Origin: Hoylesella loescheii DSM 19665 = JCM 12249 = ATCC 15930
GTDB lineage: Bacteria > Bacteroidota > Bacteroidia > Bacteroidales > Bacteroidaceae
DNA: 42,745 nt
NCBI RefSeq assembly: GCF_000378085.1
Contig: NZ_KB899228.1
Location: 1-42,745, forward strand
Reading direction: 5' to 3'
Below the pieces are notes generated by a model. It saw nothing but the letters and a program-made list of their open reading frames with translations, was not told the origin of the DNA and ran no database searches. The position numbers and the translations under genes were made by a program. Positions 17,278 through 26,904 of this stretch are shown here, one piece after another; positions within the stretch are counted from its first letter, which is position 1; each line of letters opens with the position of its first letter.

Positions 17278-19513
17278 GAACATAAAATGGACTATGAGGT
17301 CTAGCCCTAACACCACAATGGGAAAGATTTTCACAACCCGAGAACTTGGTGAGGCGCTAAATAAGCTGCGCGAAACCATCAATAACGACGGGTTGAAGCT
17401 ATATATCGACCGCCTAGAAGGCATCGAGGAAGACTATCGCTTGATGAAAGACTTCATCAGGCGTGGCTTTAACGACCCCAAACGTGAAGAAGTGTACAAC
17501 GGCTTGTTGAAAAGAACATACCATTTGTACAACGACACGATTGTTGCATACGCAAAACGCAACACGTCGGGTCTGAATTACTATTCGCCTTTCGCTGTGG
17601 CCACGATGCCATTAGACGATATCAGGCAACGATTGGAAAGCTTTGTGCAAGACACCGCACTGCTATCGCTCGACCCATCGGCAACTAACGAAGAGAAGAA
17701 AAAGGCCATCTACGCAGAACATCACGAACTGACGACGGCCCTTTTCTATCACCTCATGACCGATACGCATTGGAACGAGGAGACGAAAGCATTTTACCAA
17801 GAGTTGCTTCTCTCGCCTACCATCGACAGCATGGACGCCCAATTGCTTACCAGCGCCCTACTCTTGGCCTTACTCTTGGCCTTCGATGCCCGCAAGTTTG
17901 CCACCCTACTCTACCTCTATCAATATGCCACAGACCCGCAAGTGAAGCAAAGGGCCTTGGTGGGATGGGCACTTACGCTGCCCCGAGAAGAGATTTTGTT
18001 TTATCCCGACCTGATTGAACAGCTTAATAAGACCGTTAGCTCGCAAGCCGTTCAACGCGAATTACTCGAGTTGCAATATCAAATTGTGTATTGCATAGAT
18101 GCCGAAAAGGCCACGCAAGAGATTAATCGCGACATTATTCCCACCATGATGCGCGGACAAAACATCGTTATGGGAAACCAAACGGATGAACAAAAGCTGC
18201 AAGACATCATTAACCCCGATGCCGAAGAACAGGCAATGGAAGAGTTGGAAAAAAGCTATACGCGGATGATGGACATGCAGCAAAAGGGCGTGGACGTGTA
18301 TTTTGGGGGCTTCTCGCAAATGAAACGCTTCCCATTCTTCAACCGCGCCAACAACTGGTTCATGCCTTTCTACACCGAACACCCTGAATTGAAACCGCTA
18401 GAAGGCTTTGACGAAAGTAGATTAGAGCAAAATATATTCGAGCACAGTTCGTTTTGCAACTCGGATAAGTATTCGCTGGCCTTGGCCATGGCCATGATTG
18501 CCAAGCAAATACCTCCCGAACTGAAAAACGCCATCAATGCCAATGGCCTCGAGATACAAGGCAATATGGTTGTAGATAAAGACAACCCTGCCTACATTAG
18601 GCGCATGTATTTGCAAGACCTGTACCGCTTTTTCTTCCTCAATAACCTGAAAGAGGTGTTCGACAATCCTTTCCAAGGAGATGGAATTGCGATGCACGGA
18701 CTTTTCTTCAACAACCAATTGCTGGGCCATACGGGTGTATCGGCGCACTTCACAACCTTTGGCAAGTTTCTCTTAAGAAAAGGTCTTGGCGTCTTATTAC
18801 GTCTTTTCACCAAGGGGCAAGGGTCTGATGCAACAATCGTCAGCGACGAATGGCTCTACCTCTGTGCCATGGCTGCCATGCATGCAGGCGACTACGAGAA
18901 AGCGAAAAGCTACTTCGCCAACCTGATGGAGAGCCTACCCGAAGACAAGAAGATGATTCAAGGGTATGTGGAAGCGTGTATGCTAGACAAAGATTTCGAC
19001 CATGCCGAGAAGCATTTGGAACGTTTATACAAGTTGGGAAGCATCACACCCGAACAAGAATTATTTCTAGCTGAAGGCCAGATGCAAGCGGGAAAGGTGA
19101 AAAAGGCCAGCGAGATATTGTTCAAGCTGAACTACGAGCAGCCCGATAACATCCAAGCGAAACGCCTATTGGCCAAAATCGAACTATGGCTCAACAAACC
19201 CGAGTCGGCCATTGATATCTTAAACAGCATCATTAGCAATGCAGATGTAGCCACCGACGACGATTATTTCTATGCCGCAATCGCCCATTGGTTCGTCAAT
19301 GATATACAGAAGGCCATTGAACTCTTTACGCATACGCTTCGAAAGTGGAAAGTACGTCCCGATGATGTACCCAAAGGACTGGCCAACGCCATACTTCGAA
19401 TAGATGATCTAACGAAGAAATACAAGCGTTCGCTGATAGACATAAGGATATTGACAGACATCGTGGCCGACGAAATGAGGGCTGACGAGTCGCCAAACAT
19501 AAATAACGATTAG
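17258..19513 (+). CDS. Tetratricopeptide repeat protein
   Basis: The 751-residue protein has no signal peptide or membrane span and is probably cytoplasmic. The C-terminal third (residues ~525-720) holds several TPR units, such as LYLCAMAAMHAGDYEKAKSY, AEKHLERLYKLG and PESAIDILNSII. The first ~500 residues are helical with no domain I recognise, including an acidic DPSATNEEKKKAIYAEHHE segment. It overlaps the preceding lipoprotein gene by 20 bases and is followed after one base by the T9SS cargo gene, so the trio is almost surely one operon. TPRs mediate protein contacts; the partner is not known. Confidence 0.85.
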   Translation: MNTDDIRNIKWTMRSSPNTTMGKIFTTRELGEALNKLRETINNDGLKLYIDRLEGIEEDYRLMKDFIRRGFNDPKREEVYNGLLKRTYHLYNDTIVAYAKRNTSGLNYYSPFAVATMPLDDIRQRLESFVQDTALLSLDPSATNEEKKKAIYAEHHELTTALFYHLMTDTHWNEETKAFYQELLLSPTIDSMDAQLLTSALLLALLLAFDARKFATLLYLYQYATDPQVKQRALVGWALTLPREEILFYPDLIEQLNKTVSSQAVQRELLELQYQIVYCIDAEKATQEINRDIIPTMMRGQNIVMGNQTDEQKLQDIINPDAEEQAMEELEKSYTRMMDMQQKGVDVYFGGFSQMKRFPFFNRANNWFMPFYTEHPELKPLEGFDESRLEQNIFEHSSFCNSDKYSLALAMAMIAKQIPPELKNAINANGLEIQGNMVVDKDNPAYIRRMYLQDLYRFFFLNNLKEVFDNPFQGDGIAMHGLFFNNQLLGHTGVSAHFTTFGKFLLRKGLGVLLRLFTKGQGSDATIVSDEWLYLCAMAAMHAGDYEKAKSYFANLMESLPEDKKMIQGYVEACMLDKDFDHAEKHLERLYKLGSITPEQELFLAEGQMQAGKVKKASEILFKLNYEQPDNIQAKRLLAKIELWLNKPESAIDILNSIISNADVATDDDYFYAAIAHWFVNDIQKAIELFTHTLRKWKVRPDDVPKGLANAILRIDDLTKKYKRSLIDIRILTDIVADEMRADESPNINND

Positions 19514-19514
19514 G

Positions 19515-20213
19515 ATGAAAGCTATCATACGTATCACGTTCACACTGCTTTTCACGGCCATGGCAACCTTCGCTTTCGCCGATGACGCACCAACCATCAG
19601 CCCCGTGGCCACCTTCTTCACCCCAAATGGTGAAGAACAAAGCAGCGACTATCAAGGTTCGGCCCCACTTAGGGCACGATTCGAAGCCAATGTAGCCAAC
19701 ACCAACGGTTGGGACGCTCACTACGAGTGGCGATTTTACACCGACCCGAAGCGCCAAACGCCATACCTCTCACGCTTTGAAAAGGATACCGAGGTGACGT
19801 TTATTGTGGCCGGGACCCACTATGTGGAACTTTACGCCACCTTTGTGCAAGGCAGAGACACTGTGGAATACACGCGAGAATATTGGAGAACAGCCGATCC
19901 CATACGCGTAAGCATTGCCGAAAGCAAGCTGGAGATGCCCAATGCCTTTACGCCCAACGGCGATGGCGTGAACGATGTGTATCGGGCTAAGCCTGGTTAT
20001 CAGTCGCTTGTGGAGTTCAAGGCATACATCTTCAACCGCTGGGGACAAAAGATCTACGAATGGAAAGACCCCGCTGGCGGATGGGATGGCAAGTTTAACG
20101 GACAAGATGTGAAAGAGGGCGTGTACTTTGTACAGGTAAACGCCAAGGGTGCCGACGGTAAAGTGTTTAACATCAAGAAAGACGTTAACCTGCTAAGAAA
20201 CTATATAGAATAA
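19515..20213 (+). CDS. Exported protein with T9SS type B (gliding motility-associated) C-terminal domain
   Basis: The 232-residue protein has a signal peptide (MKAIIRITFTLLFTAMATFAFA), a PKD/Ig-like region (~45-125, with APLRARFEANVAN and GTHYVELYATF) and a C-terminal sorting domain (~138-232). That domain shows PNAFTPNGDGVNDVY, YIFNRWGQKIYEW, GGWDGKFNGQDVKEGVYFV and a final KKDVNLLRNYIE, the classic pattern of type B T9SS signals. It should be carried across the outer membrane by T9SS, which fits the plug gene at 10723-11973. It is short: there is little passenger beyond the Ig-like part. It sits one base after the TPR gene. Confidence 0.9.
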   Translation: MKAIIRITFTLLFTAMATFAFADDAPTISPVATFFTPNGEEQSSDYQGSAPLRARFEANVANTNGWDAHYEWRFYTDPKRQTPYLSRFEKDTEVTFIVAGTHYVELYATFVQGRDTVEYTREYWRTADPIRVSIAESKLEMPNAFTPNGDGVNDVYRAKPGYQSLVEFKAYIFNRWGQKIYEWKDPAGGWDGKFNGQDVKEGVYFVQVNAKGADGKVFNIKKDVNLLRNYIE

Positions 20214-20295
20214 TGTGCCCCTATTACATGGGGTAGCTAAGGGCGTTTAAATAAAGGCACACCGCCCAACAATAATAACAACAGGACAACAAAAA

Positions 20296-23124
20296 ATGCA
20301 AGACGAAAAGATAAATGTGTGGGGCGCGCGAGTGCACAATCTCAAAAACGTAGATGTGGAAATACCGCGCAATAGCCTCACGGTCATCACCGGCCTCTCA
20401 GGGTCGGGCAAGTCGTCGTTGGCTTTCGACACCATCTTTGCCGAAGGTCAACGTCGCTATATGGAAACGTTCTCAACCTACGCTCGCAACTTCTTGGGTG
20501 GAATGGAACGTCCCGACGTAGACAAGATAACAGGACTAAGTCCCGTTATCAGCATCGAACAGAAAACAACCAACAAGAACCCACGCTCTACCGTAGGCAC
20601 AACAACCGAGATTTACGACTATCTGCGACTGCTTTATGCACGTGCCGGCACTGCGTATAGCTACGCCACAGGCGAGAAAATGGTGAAGTACACCGAAGAA
20701 AAGGTGATACAAATGATTTTAGAACGCTATGCCGACAAGCGCATCTACATTCTGGCGCCATTGGTGCACCAACGAAAAGGGCACTATCGAGAACTGTTCG
20801 AGAGTATGCGACGCAAGGGTTACCTGTACATGCGCGTTGATGGCGAGGTAATGGAAATAACCCGCGGCATGAAGGTAGACCGCTATAAAAACCACAACAT
20901 CGAAGTGGTGATAGATAAGTTGAAAGTTCAAGGCAAGGACGACGAACGCCTGAAAAAGACCATTGAGGTAGCTATGAAGCAAGGCGACGGCGTTATCATG
21001 ATATTGGATAAGGACAACGACGAACTGAAAAGTTACTCCAAACGACTGATGGATCCCGTTACGGGCATCTCGTATCCCGAACCCGCACCCAACAACTTCT
21101 CGTTCAACTCGCCCGAGGGAGCATGTCCCAAGTGCAAGGGATTAGGCTATGTCAACGAGATTGATCTCCAAAAGGTAATCCCCGACACCAATAAAAGCAT
21201 CCACGAAGGCGCTATCACCCCGCTGGGAAAGTATAAGAACCAAATGATTTTTTGGCAGATTGACGCCATTCTCAAGAAATACGACTGCGAATTAAAGACT
21301 GCCATCAAGGATGTTCCTACCGATGCGCTCGACGAAATACTGTATGGTTCGATGGAAAGGGTGAAGATTGCAAAGGAGTTGGTACATACTTCGAGCGACT
21401 TTTTCAGCACTTACGACGGCCTGATAAAGTATCTGAAGAGCGTAATGGACAACGACGACTCGGCCAGCAGTCAGAAATGGGCCGACCAATTCTTAGCCAC
21501 GTGCCAGTGTCCAGACTGTAAAGGGCAGAAACTAAAACGCGAATCGCTGGCGTATAAAGTGTGGGACAAGAACATTGCCGAGCTGGCGAACATGGATATC
21601 AGTGACTTGAAGACGTGGCTAGATAACGTAGAGGAACACCTTGACACCAAAGGGCGCAAGATTGCGGCAGAAATTGTGAAGGAAATACGAACGCGCGTGA
21701 GCTTCCTACTCGAAGTGGGGCTAGATTATCTCACGCTTAACCGTCAGTCGGTATCGCTTTCGGGTGGCGAAAGCCAACGTATCAGACTCGCCACGCAGAT
21801 TGGTTCGCAACTCGTTAACGTGCTTTACATCCTCGACGAGCCAAGTATTGGTCTGCACCAGCGTGATAACGAACGGCTGATAGCCTCTCTTAAAGAGCTG
21901 CGAGACCTTGGCAACACGGTCATCGTTGTGGAACACGACAAAGATATGATGCTAACTGCCGACTATATCATTGACATTGGCCCCAAGGCAGGCCGTAAAG
22001 GGGGCGAAGTGGTGTATCAAGGCGTGCCTAAAAACATGCTGGCGGGCGACACCATCACCGCTAATTACCTTAACGGACGCATGAAAATAGAAGTACCCAG
22101 CCACAGACGCGAGGGCAATGGCAAAAGTATTTGGATACGCGGAGCAAAAGGTAACAACCTGAAAGACGTTGATGTAGAGATACCCTTAGGCAAACTGATT
22201 GTCGTTACTGGTGTGAGCGGCTCTGGGAAGTCAACGCTCATCAACGAAACACTACAACCCATACTCTCGCAACACTTCTATCGCTCGCTGAAAAAGCCCA
22301 TGCCGTTCGACAAAGTTGAGGGAATAGACAACGTAGACAAAGTGGTGAACGTAGACCAATCGCCTCTTGGGCGCACGCCACGTTCTAATCCTGCAACCTA
22401 CACTGGTGTTTTCAACGACATTCGCAATCTTTTCGTAAACCTTCCCGAAGCGATGATAAGGGGTTATAAGCCTGGTCGCTTCTCATTTAACGTGAAGGGT
22501 GGCCGTTGCGAAACTTGTTCGGGCAACGGATACAAAACCATCGAGATGAACGTACTGCCCGATGTGATGGTGCCTTGCGAGGTTTGCCATGGCAAACGCT
22601 ATAATCGCGAAACGCTGGAAGTGAGATATAAGGGCAAGAGCATTGCCGATGTGCTAGACATGACCATCAACCAAGCGGTGGAATTCTTCGAGAATGTGCC
22701 CAACATCTTGCAGAAAATAAAGACCATTCAAGATGTTGGCTTGGGGTATATCAAGCTGGGACAGCCTTCCACAACATTATCGGGTGGCGAGAGTCAGCGT
22801 GTAAAGCTGGCCACCGAACTAAGTAAACGCGACACAGGAAAAACCATCTACATTCTTGACGAGCCCACAACAGGACTGCATTTCGAAGACATTCGCATCC
22901 TAATGGACGTGTTACAGAAGCTGGTAGACCGTGGCAACACGGTGCTAATCATCGAACACAACCTCGATGTGATTAAGCTTGCTGACCACATCATCGACAT
23001 GGGCCCCGAAGGTGGACGCAATGGCGGACTCCTTCTTTCGGCAGGAACACCTGAAGAGGTGGCCAAAAGCAAGGCTGGATTTACCCCCAAGTTCTTAAAA
23101 CAAGAACTAGAAATGGGTAAATAA
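20296..23124 (+). CDS. uvrA: Excinuclease ABC subunit A
   Basis: UvrA is the damage-sensing ATPase of nucleotide excision repair. The 942-residue length is normal. Two ABC modules are present: Walker [13 protein letters not shown] (~34-45) with signature [14 protein letters not shown] (~485), and Walker [13 protein letters not shown] (~640) with [14 protein letters not shown] (~825). Zinc modules are seen in CPKCKGLG, in CQCPDCKGQ, and in [14 protein letters not shown] with [10 protein letters not shown]. All look intact. It follows the T9SS cargo gene after 82 bases, and a hairpin terminator lies 27 bases past the stop. Confidence 0.98.
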   Translation: MQDEKINVWGARVHNLKNVDVEIPRNSLTVITGLSGSGKSSLAFDTIFAEGQRRYMETFSTYARNFLGGMERPDVDKITGLSPVISIEQKTTNKNPRSTVGTTTEIYDYLRLLYARAGTAYSYATGEKMVKYTEEKVIQMILERYADKRIYILAPLVHQRKGHYRELFESMRRKGYLYMRVDGEVMEITRGMKVDRYKNHNIEVVIDKLKVQGKDDERLKKTIEVAMKQGDGVIMILDKDNDELKSYSKRLMDPVTGISYPEPAPNNFSFNSPEGACPKCKGLGYVNEIDLQKVIPDTNKSIHEGAITPLGKYKNQMIFWQIDAILKKYDCELKTAIKDVPTDALDEILYGSMERVKIAKELVHTSSDFFSTYDGLIKYLKSVMDNDDSASSQKWADQFLATCQCPDCKGQKLKRESLAYKVWDKNIAELANMDISDLKTWLDNVEEHLDTKGRKIAAEIVKEIRTRVSFLLEVGLDYLTLNRQSVSLSGGESQRIRLATQIGSQLVNVLYILDEPSIGLHQRDNERLIASLKELRDLGNTVIVVEHDKDMMLTADYIIDIGPKAGRKGGEVVYQGVPKNMLAGDTITANYLNGRMKIEVPSHRREGNGKSIWIRGAKGNNLKDVDVEIPLGKLIVVTGVSGSGKSTLINETLQPILSQHFYRSLKKPMPFDKVEGIDNVDKVVNVDQSPLGRTPRSNPATYTGVFNDIRNLFVNLPEAMIRGYKPGRFSFNVKGGRCETCSGNGYKTIEMNVLPDVMVPCEVCHGKRYNRETLEVRYKGKSIADVLDMTINQAVEFFENVPNILQKIKTIQDVGLGYIKLGQPSTTLSGGESQRVKLATELSKRDTGKTIYILDEPTTGLHFEDIRILMDVLQKLVDRGNTVLIIEHNLDVIKLADHIIDMGPEGGRNGGLLLSAGTPEEVAKSKAGFTPKFLKQELEMGK

Positions 23125-23151
23125 GCATAAAATTGCATTACATTTAAGACT

Positions 23152-23201
23152 ATTGGGGATAAGCAAATGGCAAACAAGCATGCCGTTAGCTTATCCCCAA
23201 T
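23152..23201 (+). terminator. Terminator hairpin of uvrA
   Basis: ATTGGGGATAAGC pairs with GCTTATCCCCAAT in a perfect 13-bp outer stem, with a further GGC/GCC inner stem. The T-tract after it is weak. Confidence 0.65.
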
Positions 23202-23277
23202 TCCGTTATTTACGACCAAGAAAAACATACGATACCGCATTAAACACACAAATTTGTGTCATTTTAGGTATTTTACT

Positions 23278-24068
23278 TCTTGCATAAAGCGTATAGTGCC
23301 CATCCAAATCTCGCTCATTATATATGAGTTCAAGATAACAAACAACTAATAACTGCCCATGTACATGTTAGTAGCATTACATCAACTACCGCGTAGCGGT
23401 TGGCCTGTTGATAGGGCAGGGTTGGGAGCCAAAGCGACCTACCCTGCCTAAGCGGTGTTCCGGACCACACAACGCCGTAGGTGTTGGTCTTTTTCTGTTG
23501 GTCAGTTTGTATAGGAATGTTGGTTGTTTGTGGGTGTTGTTTGACATGCTGGAACAGGAAATAGGCTCAATAAACAGGCAGAATGATTGGGCGATGGAGG
23601 AGAGTGTTATGCCCATTCTTCACCTAGAAGCGTGTTCAACGGAAACAGACCAAGACCTACGGCCTTGAATTTTCTCGGTACAACTTAGGCAGGGTAAGTC
23701 GCTTTGGCTCCCAACCCTGCCCTACCAACAGGCCAACCGCTACGCGGTAGTTGGCATCATATCATCTTCTTGAATCTTTGTCTTGCGTAAAACGCTTGGT
23801 GTCTCACCACGATCTCGCTTATTATATATGAGTTCGAGATAACAAACCACTCATAACTGCCCATGTACATGTTAGTGGCATTGCGTCAACTATCGTGTAG
23901 CGGTTGGCATCATAGCATCTTCTTGTATCTTTGTCTTGCGTAAAACGCTTGGTGTCCCATCACGATCTCGCTTATTATATATGAGTTCAAGATAACAAAC
24001 AACTCATAACAGTTCATTTACATGTTAGTGGCGTTGCGCCAACTACCGTGTAGTGGCAGCTGGCATAA
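23278..24068. repeat. Three direct repeats of ~153 bp, the first interrupted by a palindromic element
   Basis: Copies begin with TCTTGCRTAAARCG at 23278, 23781 and 23934. Copies 2 and 3 are spaced 153 bp apart. Copy 1 is spaced 503 bp from copy 2 because ~350 bp of palindromic sequence is lodged in it. All share ATCTCGCTYATTATATATGA, then TAACAAACMACT and CATGTTAGTRGC. Each ends with a GTAGYGG-type hairpin sequence. The region between uvrA and the next gene (23125-24281) holds no convincing coding frame. Confidence 0.85.
23384..23752. repeat. 369-bp nested palindromic element (MITE-like or structured RNA)
   Basis: Arms of 69 bp (23384-23452 and 23684-23752) are inverted copies with only two mismatches by my count. 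A second inner pair (around 23474-23499 and 23639-23663, core GCCGTAGGT...TTGGTCT) lies inside them. Each arm also carries GGCAGGGTTGGGAGCC, and its tip CCGC-GTA-GCGG folds on itself. No transposase frame is present. It sits inside the first copy of the 153-bp repeat. It may be a non-autonomous transposable element or the template of a long structured transcript. Confidence 0.8.
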
Positions 24069-24147
24069 CGATTGTTTTTTATCCCAAACCTGCATAGCAA
24101 GTTGTAGATGCATTAGTGGCTACGAAAAATTTTCTGCTTGTTTTTTA

Positions 24148-24177
24148 TTGCGCAATGGATTATTTTTTCTACTTTTG
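24148..24177 (+). promoter_or_regulatory. Promoter of the small lipoprotein gene
   Basis: TTG (24148-24150), a 19-base spacer and TACTTTTG (24170-24177) match the Bacteroidetes consensus very well. The predicted leader is ~97 bases. Confidence 0.7.
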
Positions 24178-24281
24178 CGAAAGAACATGTAATTAAACAA
24201 AACTGCTTTGGCACAAAAAATAAAACTAGACAAGGCCGAAGACAGACATAACTTAATTGTTGAACGCAAACTTATTAAAAG

Positions 24282-24641
24282 ATGAAACACTATTTTCGCA
24301 GTTTAGTAGGTATCGCCACAGTGCTGATGCTTTCTTTATTAATGGGTTGTAGCCATCATAATGCCGAGGAAGAAGAGAATTCTTGCTGTTTAGGGCGTTA
24401 TGAAGCAAAGGTTGTGGGTGTCATGGACGATGACTATGTAGCCACTGATGCCACGCTATTACCCAACGGGAAAAAACCTAGTATTTTAACTAGGGTTTAT
24501 TTTAACAAATTCAATCTACCCGACGAAACTTTCGAAGAAGGAAAGATTATATGTTTTATTGTGGTAAAGACAATACCCACACACGATATAGTTACTTGGG
24601 ACAAAATTTACATAAAAGCAATTGTGAGACCCTGCAAATAA
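24282..24641 (+). CDS. Small lipoprotein of unknown function
   Basis: I do not recognise the family. The 119-residue protein has a lipoprotein signal peptide (MKHYFRSLVGIATVLMLSLLMGCS) with the lipobox LMGC, acylated Cys at residue 23. An acidic stretch (EEEEN) follows, then a twin Cys (NSCC) and a small beta-rich domain with VVGVMDDDYVATDATLLPNG and IICFIVVKTIPTH. The acidic +2 to +10 region resembles surface-exposure signals of Bacteroidetes lipoproteins (established for other species, inferred here). It has its own good promoter and stands alone in a repeat-rich zone. Confidence 0.75.
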   Translation: MKHYFRSLVGIATVLMLSLLMGCSHHNAEEEENSCCLGRYEAKVVGVMDDDYVATDATLLPNGKKPSILTRVYFNKFNLPDETFEEGKIICFIVVKTIPTHDIVTWDKIYIKAIVRPCK

Positions 24642-24809
24642 ACAAAATATGAAATAGATGTTACACGCGGAAGCGTTAAGTTAAACCGCTAATAGGGGAA
24701 AAGGGCGTTTACATCCTCCATGCCATACAAGAAGACCAATGCTTTAAGGCTACTCTTCAATGTTGGCATTCAAAGGTCTTATTCGCTTACTTATAAGAGA
24801 TATATAATG

Positions 24810-24846
24810 AAGAAGCGGCTGATGCATCTCGTATCAACCGCTTCTT
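24810..24846. terminator. Bidirectional terminator-like hairpin
   Basis: AAGAAGCGG and CCGCTTCTT are inverted copies, with TGAT/TATCA-type pairing further in. It lies between the convergent genes 24282-24641 and 25040-25477. Neither side has a long T-tract. Otherwise 24642-24909 holds nothing recognised. Confidence 0.5.
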
Positions 24847-24909
24847 AGATTGCAATTAGTGTCTATCCGCTTTGGCATATAGCTCAAACGATTTCAGTAC
24901 AAGACCGTT

Positions 24910-25038
24910 TGTAGTGTGACTACAAGTGCTTTGTACTGACACTACAAGCGCTTTGTAGTGACGCTACAATAGGCTTGTAGTGGGGCTACAACTTGTTTGT
25001 AGTCGCCGTACAAGACCATTTGTACTGACCAAATACAA
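24910..25038. repeat. 22-bp palindromic minisatellite array, family A (6 units)
   Basis: Units start at 24910, 24932, 24954, 24976, 24998 (22 bp apart) and 25021 (23 bp). Each begins TGTAGT or TGTACT and most end in a complementary CTACAA or TACAA arm. A lone right half (GTACAA at 24898-24903) precedes the first unit. The array runs to within two bases of the stop codon of the minus-strand gene at 25040. It is the same family as 298-407, 24.5 kb away. Confidence 0.85.
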
Positions 25039-25039
25039 T

Positions 25040-25477
25040 TTAACCGAAATCGAAAACATTGGCATAATGATCGAAAACAAGGTTTGTGGTGTAGCCATAG
25101 CTTCGAAAGAGGTCGAGAATCCATGTTTGCTGTTCGGGGTTAAGCATCCTTTTGCCATGCATATAGCAATAGTATGTGCCGTGTCCGCCAAGAAACTCCT
25201 TGATTTGCTCTCGCAACGGGACATCGTCTTTACGTTTCACTTCACTGAAAAGCATATCAAATCCCCACGCAACGCGTATAACACGCTTTTCAAAATAGTG
25301 TTTACAAACATTTCCCTGCAATGCCGTTGGATAGACGGCAGAGCCCCACGTTTCGCTCATTGGTACCTGTTCGCCAACAAAATAACGCATACATGTTGCC
25401 TTCAAAGGGCAATTGTGGATGAAACACAAGGTCCAATCGCAAGGTACGGACCTAAAATCGAATGTTGTGTAAGACAT
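25040..25477 (-). CDS. Cys-rich DUF6078-like protein
   Basis: The 145-residue protein has no signal peptide. Four cysteines near the N terminus (Cys13, 18, 23 and 29, in CDWTLCFIHNCPLKATC), with a later CKH (Cys58, His60) and GGHGTYYCYMH, suggest a metal site. The layout agrees with what I recall of the DUF6078 family from Prevotella and Bacteroides. The function is unknown. Its stop codon abuts the family A repeat array. A 170-residue frame on the opposite strand (24980-25492) starts inside the repeats and is judged a shadow. Confidence 0.72.
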   Translation of the reverse strand: MSYTTFDFRSVPCDWTLCFIHNCPLKATCMRYFVGEQVPMSETWGSAVYPTALQGNVCKHYFEKRVIRVAWGFDMLFSEVKRKDDVPLREQIKEFLGGHGTYYCYMHGKRMLNPEQQTWILDLFRSYGYTTNLVFDHYANVFDFG

Positions 25478-25992
25478 AATGATTTAAATTAAAAAGTTGA
25501 TAATATGGTTAACATACTAACGATATGAAGTGCGTATGGCAACATGCCGATGTGCCAAAGCACCGTTTTTGGTTAATATAAACATGCATTAGACGCTGGG
25601 AAGGCATAAAAAGTTTACGCGGATACGAAAAAAATTATGCTACCCAGTAAAACGTTCACTTATCAAGGTTCTGACAAGATGTGCAAAGTTTTGGTTAATA
25701 AGAACATCGCTTAAACATCTAAAGAGTATAAAATCAAGGAAGAAAAGCATGTGGAAAAAGCTATCCCCTCGCGCGCGCATGTATTATTTATGGTGTAAGC
25801 TACGTAAGATAAGCGGTGCAAAAACACTTACAACGGTTTTAAAATCCAAGGCGCATTAACACCGTTACAATGTGTATAATAATGATAAGTGCGCTTACAC
25901 GCGACCTGTACACAACAAGCAAGTGTATAACGCACATATCATTTATTTCTTATTGCAATGCCCAAACTGCTTGGAGCTAAGCAAACGGCATG
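25478..25992. other. Long intergenic region with a short direct repeat
   Basis: TTTTGGTTAATA followed by AACAT occurs at 25567 and again, with slight change, at 25690, 123 bp apart. A CGCGCGCG run lies near 25771. A part rich in GTGTAA/TTACAC half-sites spans ~25795-25940. It holds the upstream region of the Cys-rich gene and the downstream region of the membrane protein. No clear TAnnTTTG box and no gene were found. Confidence 0.45.
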
Positions 25993-26859
25993 CTATCCCT
26001 TCTTTTTCTTCGCCCCTTTAAACCAAAGATACAGCAGTAGGATAATGAAAACAACGAGGATGGAAGATAACTCGAAGACGTAATGTTGGGGTTCTGTCCA
26101 AAACTCCTTAAAGAAATTGATACGTCCGAGTATCTCTACAGGCGTCCAAAAGACGATAACCGTGGCGATGGCCATGCGGATATTGGCTCCCCATGAAGCC
26201 AAATATAACTGGCGTTTGAACATGAAAAGCGAACCAACAAGACAACCAAGGCCAACGAGGAAGGTTACGGGGTGATGGTCGCCAAGGAAATTCTTGTCGT
26301 AACAAAACATCAAAAGCAGATAGCAACCCCACAACATCATATTCACTTCCATAAAGGTTACGATGCTGGTATGGCGCGTCATGGGTTGTGCAACGATAAC
26401 TTTGCGCTGGTCGCGAAAACAAACCTTCTGTATCCACGTGATGAAATCGCAACCGTTGCGTGTGCTAAAGATGTACATAACCATCACCATCATCCACAAA
26501 CCAAACGATGCGGGCATGATGAGATATTCGGGTTTGGTAACAATTTCACCATTCTCTATTTCGGGCTGAACACCATAACGGCGAGCGTAATAGAGGAAAA
26601 GGAACTCTACCCAACCTGTCCAAAAGAGCAGACCACCTAACAAGCCCCAAATGGTTTGCCGCGTATCGCCCTTGACGAACACGCCAACAATAACCATGAT
26701 AAGACCTACAAGCCCCAAAAGGAAACCTGCAACGTGCATGGCAGAAGGCTCCATGGTATGCTCCATGATAATCATCAGCGCATGACCCAAGGGCATAGAA
26801 AACAGCACAACTAAGAAAGAGGCGAGCGTGCGCCAAACATACATCTCTTTTGTTTTCAT
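25993..26859 (-). CDS. Multi-pass membrane protein of unknown function
   Basis: The 288-residue protein has about eight predicted membrane spans, for example LASFLVVLFSMPLGHALMI, HVAGFLLGLVGLIMVIVGVF, SFGLWMMVMVMYIF, FLVGLGCLVGSLFMF and SILVVFIILLLYLWF. It ends in a Lys-rich cytoplasmic tail (KGAKKKKG). No enzyme motif stands out, and the family is not recognised. It lies downstream of the PpiD/SurA-like gene in the same direction, but a strong terminator sits 16 bases before its ATG, so its expression may depend on read-through. Confidence 0.82.
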   Translation of the reverse strand: MKTKEMYVWRTLASFLVVLFSMPLGHALMIIMEHTMEPSAMHVAGFLLGLVGLIMVIVGVFVKGDTRQTIWGLLGGLLFWTGWVEFLFLYYARRYGVQPEIENGEIVTKPEYLIMPASFGLWMMVMVMYIFSTRNGCDFITWIQKVCFRDQRKVIVAQPMTRHTSIVTFMEVNMMLWGCYLLLMFCYDKNFLGDHHPVTFLVGLGCLVGSLFMFKRQLYLASWGANIRMAIATVIVFWTPVEILGRINFFKEFWTEPQHYVFELSSILVVFIILLLYLWFKGAKKKKG

Positions 26860-26861
26860 TG

Positions 26862-26904
26862 TTTAAAAATTAAAAAATGGCTCCGAAACTTGTTCGGAGC
26901 CATT
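26862..26904 (-). terminator. Strong rho-independent terminator abutting a start codon
   Basis: A perfect 12-bp stem (AATGGCTCCGAA / TTCGGAGCCATT, loop of 5) at 26876-26904 is followed on the minus strand by TTTTTTAATTTTTAAA, which leads directly into the ATG at 26859. It lies ~135 bases after the stop of the PpiD/SurA-like gene. It may end that transcript or act as an attenuator for the membrane protein gene. Confidence 0.8.

Noticed and set aside
23408..23668. Small frame within the 369-bp palindrome
   Set aside because: It overlaps the inverted arms and has no protein-like composition or promoter; the palindrome explains the region better.
24980..25492. 170-residue plus-strand frame over the Cys-rich gene
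   Set aside because: It starts inside the 22-bp repeats and mirrors the minus-strand gene, which has a coherent Cys motif and start.
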